Source of the DNA: Mycolicibacterium austroafricanum | GTDB lineage: Bacteria > Actinomycetota > Actinomycetes > Mycobacteriales > Mycobacteriaceae | Length of the DNA: 64,000 nt | Direction: 5' to 3' | Assembly: GCF_902705885.1 (NCBI RefSeq) | Contig: NZ_CACSIP010000017.1 | Coordinates: forward strand, 41,400-105,399 | Part shown: piece after piece, positions 48,762 to 57,288 of the stretch | Numbering within the stretch: position 1 is the stretch's first letter | Layout of the letters: every line of letters starts with the position of its first letter | Position numbers and translations under genes: made by a program | The notes under the pieces: generated by a model | The model's input: the letters and a program-made list of their open reading frames with translations, nothing else | The model's database searches: none | Told to the model about the DNA's origin: nothing

Positions 48762-49514
48762 GTGACCATCGGACTGATCTGCGCGATCGAACCGGAGCGT
48801 GCCCACCTGGGTCGCGAGCTGACCCGGGCCCGCAGTGAGCTGATCGGGCACGCCCGGTTCGACTCGGGCCAGCTCGACGGGCACGACGTCGTCCTGGTGG
48901 GCGGCGGCATGGGCAAGGTGAACGCCGCGGTGGTGGCTACCCTGCTGCTCGACCGTTTCCGTTGCCGTGCAATCGTGTTCTCCGGTGTCGCCGGTGGGTT
49001 GGATCCTGCGTTGAACATCGGCGACATCGTTGTCGCCGACCGGGCGATCCATCATGATGCCGGCGTCATCGAAGCCGACGGGCTGCGGCTCTACCAGGCC
49101 GGTCACGTTCCGTTCATCAACCCCACCGAAGACCTGGGTTACCGGGTGGACCCGCAGCTGGATGCCCGGGTCCGTGATCGGCTCGCCGGGTTTCCGCTGC
49201 CGCCGGTGTCGCGGGCGGCGGGCGGAGCCGGCGGCGCTCCCGTCATCGCCCACGGTGCCGTGTTGACCGGCGATCAGTTCCTGCACGACGAGCGCACCCG
49301 CGAGCGGCTGTACGCCGACCTGGGCGGCTGCGCCGTCGACATGGAGGGCGCAGCTGTCGCTCAGGTGTGCGCGGCGTTCGGCCTTCCGTGGCTGCTGATC
49401 CGGGCGCTGTCCGATCTCGCCGGGCGTGATTCGCGATTCGATTTCGCGGCCTTCGTCGACGAAGTGGCCGCCAGCTCGGCGGCGATCCTACGACACCTGC
49501 TGCCGGTGCTCTGA
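48762..49514 (+). CDS. mtnN: 5'-methylthioadenosine/S-adenosylhomocysteine nucleosidase
   Basis: 250 residues, GTG start. [15 protein letters not shown] at the N-terminus, [19 protein letters not shown] near residue 46, [29 protein letters not shown] near 74 and [27 protein letters not shown] near 196 are the conserved blocks; Glu in the MEGAA motif and Asp in RALSD are the catalytic residues. Cleaves the N-glycosidic bond of MTA and SAH, recycling adenine and supporting methionine salvage. No cotranscribed neighbour. Confidence 0.93.
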   Translation: MTIGLICAIEPERAHLGRELTRARSELIGHARFDSGQLDGHDVVLVGGGMGKVNAAVVATLLLDRFRCRAIVFSGVAGGLDPALNIGDIVVADRAIHHDAGVIEADGLRLYQAGHVPFINPTEDLGYRVDPQLDARVRDRLAGFPLPPVSRAAGGAGGAPVIAHGAVLTGDQFLHDERTRERLYADLGGCAVDMEGAAVAQVCAAFGLPWLLIRALSDLAGRDSRFDFAAFVDEVAASSAAILRHLLPVL

Positions 49515-49587
49515 CCCCTTCGCCGCGCGGACAGCGGTGTGCCGCTTGGTCGGTGGTGTGAGCCGGTGGCTGTATCCGCATGACTGG

Positions 49588-51783
49588 TCAGTTCAGTGCG
49601 ACTTCCGTGAACCCTCGTACCGAGACGGGGATGTTGCTCATGCGCGGCTGACCAGAGTAAGGCTCGTAGTCGCGGTCGTTGGCACTGAGTCGCCCTGTAG
49701 GACTTCCGATCTGACCGAGAGCATCGTCGTACTGAGGTGCGTCACCAAACGCGTGCGTCATGGAAATCACCCCTTGGCGCAACGAGGTGTCGATCTGGAC
49801 TACGCCGAGAATCGCGGAGCGTTCAGAGCGGATCTGGACAACGTCACCAGGCGTCAGGCCCAGCTGATTCAGATCGGCGGGATGCATGAATGCCGGGTTG
49901 TAGTGAAATTCGTCATTTCCGGGCAGGTCCCGAGCCGACGAATTGTAGACGTGCAGCATACGTCTGCTTATCAGCCGGAAGTCGAAACCCGTGGCTGATT
50001 GCGAGATTTCAGTGTCAAACTGCTCTCGTGCCACTTCGCGGAGGTCTGCCATCATCTGAGCGTCGGCCAGTTCGAGTCGGCCGGGCCAATCAGGATCCTT
50101 GGCTGCCACAGTCACAGCAGGCTCGGTGAACGCAGCCCCATGCACATGACCCTTGATCTCAGCGAATGGGATCCGAGCCTGACGCGTCATGAGGTCGAAG
50201 AGGTCGTCGGTGGTGGGTCTGTTCTTCATGTCAAGTGGGAATGCTTCGCTCAGCGGCAGGGCAACCAGTTTGTCGAGCGTAAGTTGGAGACCTAGACGCT
50301 GAGCCAACCCGTAGAACAGCTCCCAATCCTCGACAACATCAGCCCCATCCGGCGGCTGCACTATCGCGGGCGTGTACTGGGCATTGGCCACGGCCGACCC
50401 GATGCCGGTTGCTGTGAGTTTCAATAGTTCAGTCACTGCCGAGATTCCGGGCGTCTCAAGACCGACCTTGGGGGCTATGACATAGTCGGCGAGACGGGCA
50501 GTGGCAGAGATCTTGATATCGGTCTGCACGAGGAGCTCCAGCCGGTTCAGCGCGTCGATCGTCTTGAGCTGATCCGGCCATGCCGCCACCGGATTACCGC
50601 CGATGGAAAACAGAGCGTGTATTTGCTTTTCGCCATCGATCAAGATCTCGTCCGATACTGCGGCCGTTGGCATGCCGGCGAGCGTCATCCCCAACCCACG
50701 CACACGCATCTGCTCGCCGAACCCGTATCCGGGGAACGGCGGTATCGCTTGCGCCTTGGGGGGCTGCTCTTGCATGAATGTCAACGAATTGAGTACCCGC
50801 TCACCGGCACGCAGATAGTGTCCGCACAACGCCTCCAAGTTCAGGATCAGATACTCGAGCAACGTCCCCCGCCCGCTCATGTTGGGGCCTGTCCCGGCGA
50901 TCGTGTACCCACGTCCAGCGGCGGCGAACAACCGTGCTGCGCCGATCAACTCCTCGACCATGACGTCAGCTTGCCGTGCTACTTCGGTGGGAACGAAGGG
51001 ATCAACGACGCGACGCAATTCGTCGAACCCGGAGACGTTATCGTCAACGAAGTCTTTGTCGTAGAGATTCTCATCGATGATGATGCGCATCATCGAAGCG
51101 AGCAACGAAATATCGTGGCCGGGTTTGGGCTGCAAGTGGATGAAGGCGTTGCGCGCGGTCTCAGTACGGCGCGGGTCGATCACGATCAGTTTGAGCCCGC
51201 GGGCAATCGCGGTTTTCAGCCATTTTCGCGGATTCCCGGCCGGCGCTCCCGCCGAATGGCTGATCAGCGGATTGGCACCGATAAGCAGTGCCACCCGCGG
51301 TTCGTGAAACCCATGCGGTGGAGCCATCCACATCCCGTGCAGAGCTTTCGCAATCGCTTTGCCGGGTTGATCGATTGTGTTGGGAGTGAACCGCATCGGC
51401 GATCCGATGGCGTCCATGAACGCTTCCGCGACGGGTCCGGTAGCCGCGCTACCGACGTAACCCATGGTGCCGGTGTAGCTCGCCACTGAACCAGGACCGT
51501 GACGGTCGATGATCCGTGCAAGTCGTTCGGCGATCTCATCCATCGCCTCCTCGACCGGGATGGGTTGGAAGGTGCCGTCAGGGCGCCGCTTGAGCGAATG
51601 CAGCAGCCGGTCTGGATGGCTGTGCTGCAGTGGCAGCTGGCGACCCTTCAGACACGTGTATCCCGCATACACCGGGTTGTCACGGTCACCGACAACGCGC
51701 ACGGCCTTGCCATTGTCGACTTCCACCAGGATCGCGCAGCCGTTGTGACACAACCGGCAAATAGACGGGCGCGTGTAGCTCAT
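49588..51783 (-). CDS. Molybdopterin (bis-MGD) oxidoreductase of unknown substrate
   Basis: 731 residues. N-terminal [4Fe-4S] ligands Cys9, Cys12, Cys16 and Cys44 (CRLCHNGC then TCLKGR); molybdopterin domains with GANPLISHS, KLIVIDPRRTETA, GRGYTIAGTGPNMS and HALFSIGGNPVAAWPD; C-terminal molydopterin dinucleotide-binding domain with HPADLNQLGLTPGDVVQI. At the place where many relatives have a Cys, Ser or selenocysteine Mo ligand, this one has GSPMRFTPNTIDQP, with Asp138. No Tat signal, so cytoplasmic. No electron-transfer subunit gene is adjacent. A 38-residue ORF ends 15 bases upstream. Confidence 0.87.
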   Translation of the reverse strand: MSYTRPSICRLCHNGCAILVEVDNGKAVRVVGDRDNPVYAGYTCLKGRQLPLQHSHPDRLLHSLKRRPDGTFQPIPVEEAMDEIAERLARIIDRHGPGSVASYTGTMGYVGSAATGPVAEAFMDAIGSPMRFTPNTIDQPGKAIAKALHGMWMAPPHGFHEPRVALLIGANPLISHSAGAPAGNPRKWLKTAIARGLKLIVIDPRRTETARNAFIHLQPKPGHDISLLASMMRIIIDENLYDKDFVDDNVSGFDELRRVVDPFVPTEVARQADVMVEELIGAARLFAAAGRGYTIAGTGPNMSGRGTLLEYLILNLEALCGHYLRAGERVLNSLTFMQEQPPKAQAIPPFPGYGFGEQMRVRGLGMTLAGMPTAAVSDEILIDGEKQIHALFSIGGNPVAAWPDQLKTIDALNRLELLVQTDIKISATARLADYVIAPKVGLETPGISAVTELLKLTATGIGSAVANAQYTPAIVQPPDGADVVEDWELFYGLAQRLGLQLTLDKLVALPLSEAFPLDMKNRPTTDDLFDLMTRQARIPFAEIKGHVHGAAFTEPAVTVAAKDPDWPGRLELADAQMMADLREVAREQFDTEISQSATGFDFRLISRRMLHVYNSSARDLPGNDEFHYNPAFMHPADLNQLGLTPGDVVQIRSERSAILGVVQIDTSLRQGVISMTHAFGDAPQYDDALGQIGSPTGRLSANDRDYEPYSGQPRMSNIPVSVRGFTEVALN

Positions 51784-51798
51784 CGGCTTGGTTCTCGG

Positions 51799-51915
51799 TC
51801 AGGCACCGACGAGGTCCTGTCGGCGGTTCGAGTTGCCACCGGAGGTCAGCTTGGCGTTCGGCCGCAGGTAGATCCATGTCCAGCTGTCATGAGGCGACTG
51901 GGCAACGCGTGCCAT
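51799..51915 (-). CDS. Small ORF (38 aa) leading into the molybdoenzyme
   Basis: ARVAQSPHDSWTWIYLRPNA and KLTSGGNSNRRQDLVGA follow an ATG with a strong GGAGGG ribosome site at ideal distance. The stop lies 15 bases before the molybdoenzyme ATG, which itself has only a weak ribosome site, so translation of the two may be coupled. The peptide is basic with a Trp-x-Trp-x-Tyr cluster; no family recognised. It could be a small subunit, a leader peptide or a chance frame; the ribosome site and spacing favour real translation. Confidence 0.5.
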   Translation of the reverse strand: MARVAQSPHDSWTWIYLRPNAKLTSGGNSNRRQDLVGA

Positions 51916-52160
51916 GCTTTCCCTCCAATCGCGAGCGGAGTCGGCGCCTCCCCTGCGAAGATAACAAATCTCTGGTTTCACGGTCCTTGTTTTGGGGCAT
52001 AAGCTAGGACAACTGGAGAGCTGTCCGGCTTCCGCGCTAGTCAACTCGATTAATTCGTTACTGTGACGACGCCGTCATTGATTTCCAGCCACTACCGGCT
52101 AGGCAATCGATCCACGCCGGCCTGTCACGAACGGGACAACTTCGCCCGTCGAAGAAGGGG

Positions 52161-52562
52161 TCAATCACGGTGGACGGCGACACCGTGCGCCGTGTCGATG
52201 TACTCTCTGGCCCTGCGCACTTCGCCGTCCTCGATCTCGAAGAGGAAGTGGTAGAACTGATTAAGGATCCTGCCGTTTGAGAGAGTAGCCGTCGACTCCG
52301 CTTCGACAGCTACCCGGTCACCCTCGGCGGTGACCCCGGTGACGGTGATTTGAATCCCGCCAGGTATTGCTTGACGGAAGCGCTTGATGTGCTCGACGAA
52401 CTCCGCCTTCGCCATGTCACCTGCGACCGGGAAGGATTCAGGGTGTGCCATCACGGTCCACACGGCGTCCTCATGGAGAAGGTCAAAGGCTGTGTCGCCG
52501 TGCTCTGGGCTCAGACCTAGCACCAACTCGCGGGCAATCGTCTTGTTTTGTTCGATACCCAT
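52161..52562 (-). CDS. NTF2-like (SnoaL/ketosteroid isomerase fold) protein
   Basis: 133 residues. EQNKTIARELVLGLSPEHGDTAFDLLHEDAVWTV at the start, KAEFVEHIKRFRQAIPGGIQITV in the middle and RVAVEAESTATLSNGRILNQFYHFLFEIEDGEV at the end match SnoaL-like NTF2 proteins; the GRILNQFYHF-x-F-x-I-x-DG-x-I/V pattern with a final REYIDT is diagnostic. Potential catalytic Asp/His residues line the cone but the substrate is unknown. ATG follows GGAAACAC-type weak site. Stands alone after the molybdoenzyme promoter region. Confidence 0.83.
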   Translation of the reverse strand: MGIEQNKTIARELVLGLSPEHGDTAFDLLHEDAVWTVMAHPESFPVAGDMAKAEFVEHIKRFRQAIPGGIQITVTGVTAEGDRVAVEAESTATLSNGRILNQFYHFLFEIEDGEVRRAREYIDTAHGVAVHRD

Positions 52563-52702
52563 CAGTGTTTCCTAACGGTGCGAAGTGGCCTCAGGCAAGG
52601 GACGCCGAGGTCGGTTGCCCCTCACCGCGGCGCGCGGCGATGCCGAGTGCCGGCAAGGGCGATCTGCCGGCCGATCAAATCGGACGTTCGGCGAACACTC
52701 CC

Positions 52703-52726
52703 CCGCACCCGCACCCGCACCCGCAC
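52703..52726. repeat. Four tandem CCGCAC hexamers
   Basis: Four exact copies of CCGCAC in a row in the 223-base gap between the NTF2-like gene and the 3' end of the glycosyltransferase gene. The rest of that gap shows nothing recognisable. A simple-sequence tract that could vary in length. Confidence 0.7.
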
Positions 52727-52785
52727 CAACGCCAAGAGACGACTGGCGTGGGGCAAGGTTGCCTGCGCCGAGACGGCATCGAAGT

Positions 52786-53865
52786 TCAGCACAGGCGCCG
52801 ATAGAGGTCGATGTGCGCAGCAGCTGCGACATCCCAGGTCATGCTCGTCGCCAACGCCAATGCCGGCGCGGGATCCGGCGGCGTGTCGATGACCGCCAGC
52901 AGTTCGGCCGCGAAGCCGGATACAGAACCAGCGAAAGACACTGCGCCGCCGAACACCTCCCGCAGCACCGGCAGGTCCCGCGCAACCACCGGGCGCCCCG
53001 CCGCCAGGGCTTCCATGGCCGCCAGACCGAAACCTTCCTTGGTGGACGGAAACGCGAATGCCTCGCACGCGGCCACCAGGCTCGGAAGTTCCGCGTCCTC
53101 GACGGTATCGAGAATCACCGGCGCGACACCGCGCTGCGCGCATCGCTGCTCGAACGCTGCCCGGTAGTCGCGGTAGTCGAACAGCGTCTCGCCGCCGGCG
53201 ATCACCAAGGACAGACTTGGGTCTCGCTGCTGCACCAGCCCCATGGCATCCACCAAATCGATAGTGCCTTTTCGGGGTTCGATGCCGCCGACTGCCAGCA
53301 CGTAGCGACCGAGCTGGGTCTGCCAGCGCTCCAACGCCGGTGTATCGGAAGCGGCGTCGATGAACCGTTGCGCCTGAACGCCATTAGGGATGATCTCGGC
53401 TGAGAGCCCCCAGCCGGCGTGCAGTTCGGCAGCCACGGCCGCGGAGACACAGATCCGGACGTACGGTTCGACGATGGCGCGCTCGTGACACTGCGCCAAC
53501 ACCGGGGTGGTGAACTGGTCCAGGTGATGGATGGTGCGGATGCACGGGCCCACCGCATTGGCGCTGATGCAGTCCTGCGCATGGATGATGTCGAAGTCGT
53601 CGGCACAGAACGCCGCTCGCAGAGTCGAAATGGACCGCACGATCCGGTCGGTCACGGAGTCGCCGGGCAGGTCAGTGAACTCAACCAATTTCACCGTCAC
53701 CGCGGGATCAACAGCTCGGAAAAAACCGCGGTCCCCGGCGCGAGCCAGCGACCACACCGTCACCGCCACTCCACGAGCGGCCAGCGCCTCTGCCAGATTC
53801 AGCGTATGCACCACGCCGCCACGCGGTTTCGTGGAATAGGTGAGCAGCGCGACGCGCATCGTCAC
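52786..53865 (-). CDS. MSMEG_0565-family GT4 glycosyltransferase
   Basis: 359 residues. GT-B fold: VALLTYSTKPRGGVVHTLNLAEAL at the N-terminus, IIHAQDCISANAV and HHLDQF, then the donor half with YVLAVGGIEPRKGTIDLVDAM, APVILDTVEDAELPSLVAACEAFAFPSTKEGFGLAAMEALAAG, of which EGFGLAAMEALA is the E-x7-E-like nucleotide-sugar site. The protein follows the MSMEG_0565 family that travels with Nit1C-type clusters. It would move a sugar onto a cluster product or carrier. Overlaps the nitrilase-like gene upstream by four bases. Confidence 0.88.
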   Translation of the reverse strand: MTMRVALLTYSTKPRGGVVHTLNLAEALAARGVAVTVWSLARAGDRGFFRAVDPAVTVKLVEFTDLPGDSVTDRIVRSISTLRAAFCADDFDIIHAQDCISANAVGPCIRTIHHLDQFTTPVLAQCHERAIVEPYVRICVSAAVAAELHAGWGLSAEIIPNGVQAQRFIDAASDTPALERWQTQLGRYVLAVGGIEPRKGTIDLVDAMGLVQQRDPSLSLVIAGGETLFDYRDYRAAFEQRCAQRGVAPVILDTVEDAELPSLVAACEAFAFPSTKEGFGLAAMEALAAGRPVVARDLPVLREVFGGAVSFAGSVSGFAAELLAVIDTPPDPAPALALATSMTWDVAAAAHIDLYRRLC

Positions 53866-54698
53866 AGCCCACTCCGATAGGTATCGGGCCGTCGCTCGGC
53901 CAGATGATTGAGCACTTTGCGGGCCCGGCTGATCTCGGCGTCCACGTCGATCTCCGCCTTGGCCAGCCCGCCTTTGGCCCGGGTGGTGGCCAAAATGTCA
54001 CCGCCCGGTCCCACCACTTTGGCCTGGCCGAGAAATCGCAGATTACCCATCACACCCGTTTGGTTCGACGACACCAGCACCACCTGGTTCTCGGCTGCCC
54101 GCGCACAGTCGTACAGGTCGAACAGCCGGGCCTGGCGGTCGGCGGGCAGCCGCGAGGCGCGGTCGGTGATGCTCGCTGGCCAGGCCGACAACGCGGTGAT
54201 GATCTGCGCATCGGCGGTGGCCAGCGTGCGCGCAGCCTCCGGGAATGTCTTGTCGTAGTCGATCAGCATGCCGAGTCTGCCCACCGGAGTGTCGAAGGTC
54301 GAGAATTCGTCGCCGGGAAGGTAGGTGAACGCTTCACCCGCCGGCTGGTGCACCTTGCGGTAAGTGCCCAGCACGCCGTCGCCGGTGACGCAGATCGCGG
54401 CGTTGTACCGGCCGCCGCCCGGGGCCGCTTCGGCGTACCCCAGGCACACTGTCATGGGTCCCGCCGCCGCGATCGCAGCGGCGATCTCGGGTCCGTCGGA
54501 GTCGAGCGCGGGCGGTGGATCCTCGGGGTCGGGCGTCCGGAAGTCGCCGATGTAACCGCCGAGACAGGCGTCAGGGAAGACCAGCAGGTCGACGCCCTCC
54601 TTCCGCGCGGCTGCGGCGATGCCGACCACCTTGTCAATACACCGAGGCAGGTCGCGCCCGAAGTGTGCAGCCACCGCAGCCAGGATCACCGACGTCAT
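53862..54698 (-). CDS. Nitrilase-fold protein with lost catalytic Glu and Cys
   Basis: 278 residues. The carbon-nitrogen hydrolase fold is clear throughout (GVDLLVFPDACLGGYIGDF, GTYRKVHQPAGEAFTYLPGDEF, RLGMLIDYDKTFPEAARTL, VVLVSSNQTGVMG). The triad should be Glu-Lys-Cys. Here Lys115 is kept but the Glu position is Asp43 (FPDA) and the nucleophile Cys is Asp147 (LIDYDK, against QICYDK in the paralogue at 58852). It therefore should not act as a nitrilase or amidase. It could be a regulatory or structural partner of the active nitrilase in the same operon. Ten bases after the GNAT-AIR gene. Confidence 0.85.
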   Translation of the reverse strand: MTSVILAAVAAHFGRDLPRCIDKVVGIAAAARKEGVDLLVFPDACLGGYIGDFRTPDPEDPPPALDSDGPEIAAAIAAAGPMTVCLGYAEAAPGGGRYNAAICVTGDGVLGTYRKVHQPAGEAFTYLPGDEFSTFDTPVGRLGMLIDYDKTFPEAARTLATADAQIITALSAWPASITDRASRLPADRQARLFDLYDCARAAENQVVLVSSNQTGVMGNLRFLGQAKVVGPGGDILATTRAKGGLAKAEIDVDAEISRARKVLNHLAERRPDTYRSGL

Positions 54699-54708
54699 TG
54701 CGTGAACC

Positions 54709-56127
54709 TTACGACGGACCCAGATTGGTCACCGCAGGCGCCAGCACGCGTGTCATCACCCCGTCCGGCCAGCGCAGCCGCACTCCGGGTTCGGCTGTCA
54801 GCACACCGCATTCGGCGCTCACCACTCCGGCGGGCTGCGGGGCGGGCGACTGCGGCCCGGCCGTCAGCATGCCGTAGCCAGGAAAACACGTCAGCCATTC
54901 GCCCATAGTCGCCGTGGCGGGGCGGGGCACCGCCGCCACGTCGAGTTCGGCGCCGGTGCCGCATGCTTCCGCCATCATGCCGAGCGTGCCGGCGATACCG
55001 GCCATGCTGACATCTTTGGCCGCCTTGGGGGCCGCCCTTGCCACCATCGCTGTCATTGTGACCAGCTCAGCACTGCTGCGTCCGCTGGTCGAATCCCATT
55101 GTCTGCCAGAATAGCCCGTTCGCCAGCCGCCGGTGGTGTCCGCTGTCAGCCGAACCGCATCGCCCGGCGCCGCCCCGCCCGCACGCACCGGTGCACTGCT
55201 TCGTCCCAGCGCCGTGACGGACAGCGCCGCGGGGACGCCCACCTGGGAGTGCCCGCCGAGGACCGGCAACTGCCAGGCAGCGGAGGCGCGAGCGACACCG
55301 GCGATCACCCGGTCGAGGATGGAGCGGGTGGGGGCGCCGACGGCATCGAGCAGGCCCACCGGGCTGGCGCCCATCGCGGTCAGGTCATTGACGTTGACCA
55401 GGACCGCGCACCATCCCGCCCACTCGGGATCGCGTTCCACCATCGAGGGCATGATCGCGTCACAGGCCGCGATGAGATCGCTTCCGGGAACCGGAACCCC
55501 GTCGTCGCCGACGAAACCGGCCGGGCCCAAACCGCCGGGCACTGCCCGCAGCGGCGCCAGAGCGTCGCCGAGGAACGACTTGGTGGTCGCGGCCAGCCGC
55601 TGGATCGGGTCCATGGGCCAGCACACCCAGGCGTGCTCCTGTCCGGCCACCAGCCGGGTGCCGAGCAGGGTCCAGCCCAGGCTGTCGAACAGTCGGGCGT
55701 AGCGCGGCTGCACCGCCGCCTCGAAGCGCAGCACACCCGCCGATTCGGCGTACGCGCAGGCGGCCCGCACCAACGAAGGACCCACCCCGCCGGCGCGGAC
55801 GGCGCGGTCGACGACGAGTCGGCTGCCGGTCCACCAGCCGATATCGGTGGCGGTGGCCGGCGCCAGTCGCACACCGCCGAGCACCTGCCCGTCGGAAGTG
55901 GTGGCCACCAGCACCACCGTGCGGGGATCGTCGTCCAGGTCGTCGCGGTCACTGCCGGCGAACAGGCCCTGCTGCGCCACGAACTCCTCCCGCCGCAGCC
56001 GCCGGTATGCGGCGAGCTCAGCAGCGTTCGAGGCGGGGTTGATCAGGAACGGCGCCGGAATGCGCGGGGTTCCGCACAGGATGGACAGCCCGACGGGGGC
56101 GTGGTCGCTTGCGGCGAACGGAATCAT
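54709..56127 (-). CDS. Fused GNAT acetyltransferase and AIR-synthase-like protein (MSMEG_0567 type)
   Basis: 472 residues. Residues 1-165 form a GNAT domain (AAELAAYRRLRREEFVAQQG, GQVLGGVRLAP, RAGGVGPSLVRAACAYAESAG, RLFDSLGW). Residues 190-470 form a PurM/AIR-synthase-like domain (SDLIAACDAIMPSMVERDPEWAGWCAVLVNVNDLTAMGASP contains the nucleotide-binding NVNDLTAMGASP, and VLGGHSQVGVPAALSVTALG). In cyanobacteria these are two genes (sll0786 and sll0787 types). ATG at 56127 shares one base with the radical SAM stop (TGATG). Expected to acetylate and phosphorylate or cyclise an intermediate of the nitrilase pathway. Confidence 0.88.
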   Translation of the reverse strand: MIPFAASDHAPVGLSILCGTPRIPAPFLINPASNAAELAAYRRLRREEFVAQQGLFAGSDRDDLDDDPRTVVLVATTSDGQVLGGVRLAPATATDIGWWTGSRLVVDRAVRAGGVGPSLVRAACAYAESAGVLRFEAAVQPRYARLFDSLGWTLLGTRLVAGQEHAWVCWPMDPIQRLAATTKSFLGDALAPLRAVPGGLGPAGFVGDDGVPVPGSDLIAACDAIMPSMVERDPEWAGWCAVLVNVNDLTAMGASPVGLLDAVGAPTRSILDRVIAGVARASAAWQLPVLGGHSQVGVPAALSVTALGRSSAPVRAGGAAPGDAVRLTADTTGGWRTGYSGRQWDSTSGRSSAELVTMTAMVARAAPKAAKDVSMAGIAGTLGMMAEACGTGAELDVAAVPRPATATMGEWLTCFPGYGMLTAGPQSPAPQPAGVVSAECGVLTAEPGVRLRWPDGVMTRVLAPAVTNLGPS

Positions 56128-57182
56128 CAGGCCCCCAGGTTCTGGAGGACGCTGCACGCTCCGCAGGCCGCGCACCCCGCCCGTTGATCGGCACCGCTCA
56201 TGCCCGCGGACTGCAGCAGCAGCGCCACCTCCCGGCTGACCTTCTCGACCACCCCGGCTGCCGGGGCCCGGGCTCCGTCGACGTCCACCGCAAGAGAACC
56301 GGCCTGCGGACGGAACGGGACCACGAACGGATAGACGCCCAGGTCGATGAGTTCCGCCGCGCCGCCGATCAACGCCTCGGGGTCCTCGCCGAGCCCGACG
56401 AGCAAATAGGTGGACACCTGGTTGCGGCCGAACACCCGGACTGCCTCGCGCCAGGCCTCGCGGTAGCGCTCCACTGACACTCCGGCTTTGCCGGGCATCC
56501 AGCGCCTGCGCACGTCCTCGTCAAGGGACTCGATGTGGATGCCGATGGCGTCGGCGCCGGCGTCCCGCAGGTCGGTCAGCACCGACAGGTCATCCGGCGG
56601 CTCGCACTGCACTTGGATGGGCAGGGACGGCACCGCCGACATCACTGCCCGGACGCAGCGGGCCAGGTGGCGCGCCCCACGGTCACTGCCCGCCGAGGTT
56701 CCGGTGGTCATCACCATCTGGGTGACGCCGTCCAGTCGCACGGCAGCGGAGGCCACTTCAGCCAGCTCGGCGGGCCGCTTGACCGCGGTCGTGGCGCCGG
56801 AGCGAAGCGACTCCTCGATGGTGCAGAACCGGCAGCGCTGGTCTTCGGAGTAGCGAATGCACGTCTGCACCACGGTGGTTGCCAGGACGTTGCGGCCGTG
56901 CAGCCGGGCCAGCTTCTCGTACGGCACGCCCTCGGCGGTCCTCAAGTCGTAAAACCGGGGTCGGTCGACCACCTCGACATCCAGGCCGGTGTCCTCACCG
57001 TCGAGGATCACCCGCGTGCCGTCGAAGACGAAGGGACTGTCGGGATTTTGCGGGATGGCGGCATTGAGGCCATCGATCACCAGATGGCCGTCCCCGCTGG
57101 GACCGGCACCCGCGGTGCGGCTGACCGGTGGTGCGCCGCGAAAACCCAGCAGCGCCAGATCAACTCGGGTGGATACGGACAT
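56127..57182 (-). CDS. MSMEG_0568-family radical SAM protein
   Basis: 351 residues. The cluster-binding cysteines are Cys108, Cys117 and Cys120, giving CX8CX2C rather than CX3CX2C, as far as can be read from TCIRYSEDQRCRFCTIEESL. TIM-barrel strands follow (MVMTTGTSAGSDRGARHLAR, VQCEPPDDLSVL, IGIHIESLDEDVRRRWMPGKA, STYLLVGLGEDPEALIGGAAEL). The C-terminus carries a second Cys group (Cys337, 340, 343; CAACGAC), which could hold an auxiliary cluster. Core member of the Nit1C set. A good AGGAGG precedes the ATG. Confidence 0.88.
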   Translation of the reverse strand: MSVSTRVDLALLGFRGAPPVSRTAGAGPSGDGHLVIDGLNAAIPQNPDSPFVFDGTRVILDGEDTGLDVEVVDRPRFYDLRTAEGVPYEKLARLHGRNVLATTVVQTCIRYSEDQRCRFCTIEESLRSGATTAVKRPAELAEVASAAVRLDGVTQMVMTTGTSAGSDRGARHLARCVRAVMSAVPSLPIQVQCEPPDDLSVLTDLRDAGADAIGIHIESLDEDVRRRWMPGKAGVSVERYREAWREAVRVFGRNQVSTYLLVGLGEDPEALIGGAAELIDLGVYPFVVPFRPQAGSLAVDVDGARAPAAGVVEKVSREVALLLQSAGMSGADQRAGCAACGACSVLQNLGA

Positions 57183-57288
57183 CTCAGGCCCTCCTACGCG
57201 ATGGACGGGATCGGTGTACGGAAGGCACTGCGGCGGACCTTACCTGCGGAGTTTCGAATCGACGGCCGGCCAGGAGTTCACGGCCGAC

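Noticed and set aside
52703..52726. CRISPR-like tandem repeat
   Set aside because: The unit is only six bases, with no spacers and no cas genes.
55099..56187. Long plus-strand frame opposite the GNAT-AIR gene
   Set aside because: No domain and low-complexity Arg/Gly content; the minus strand carries the coherent operon.
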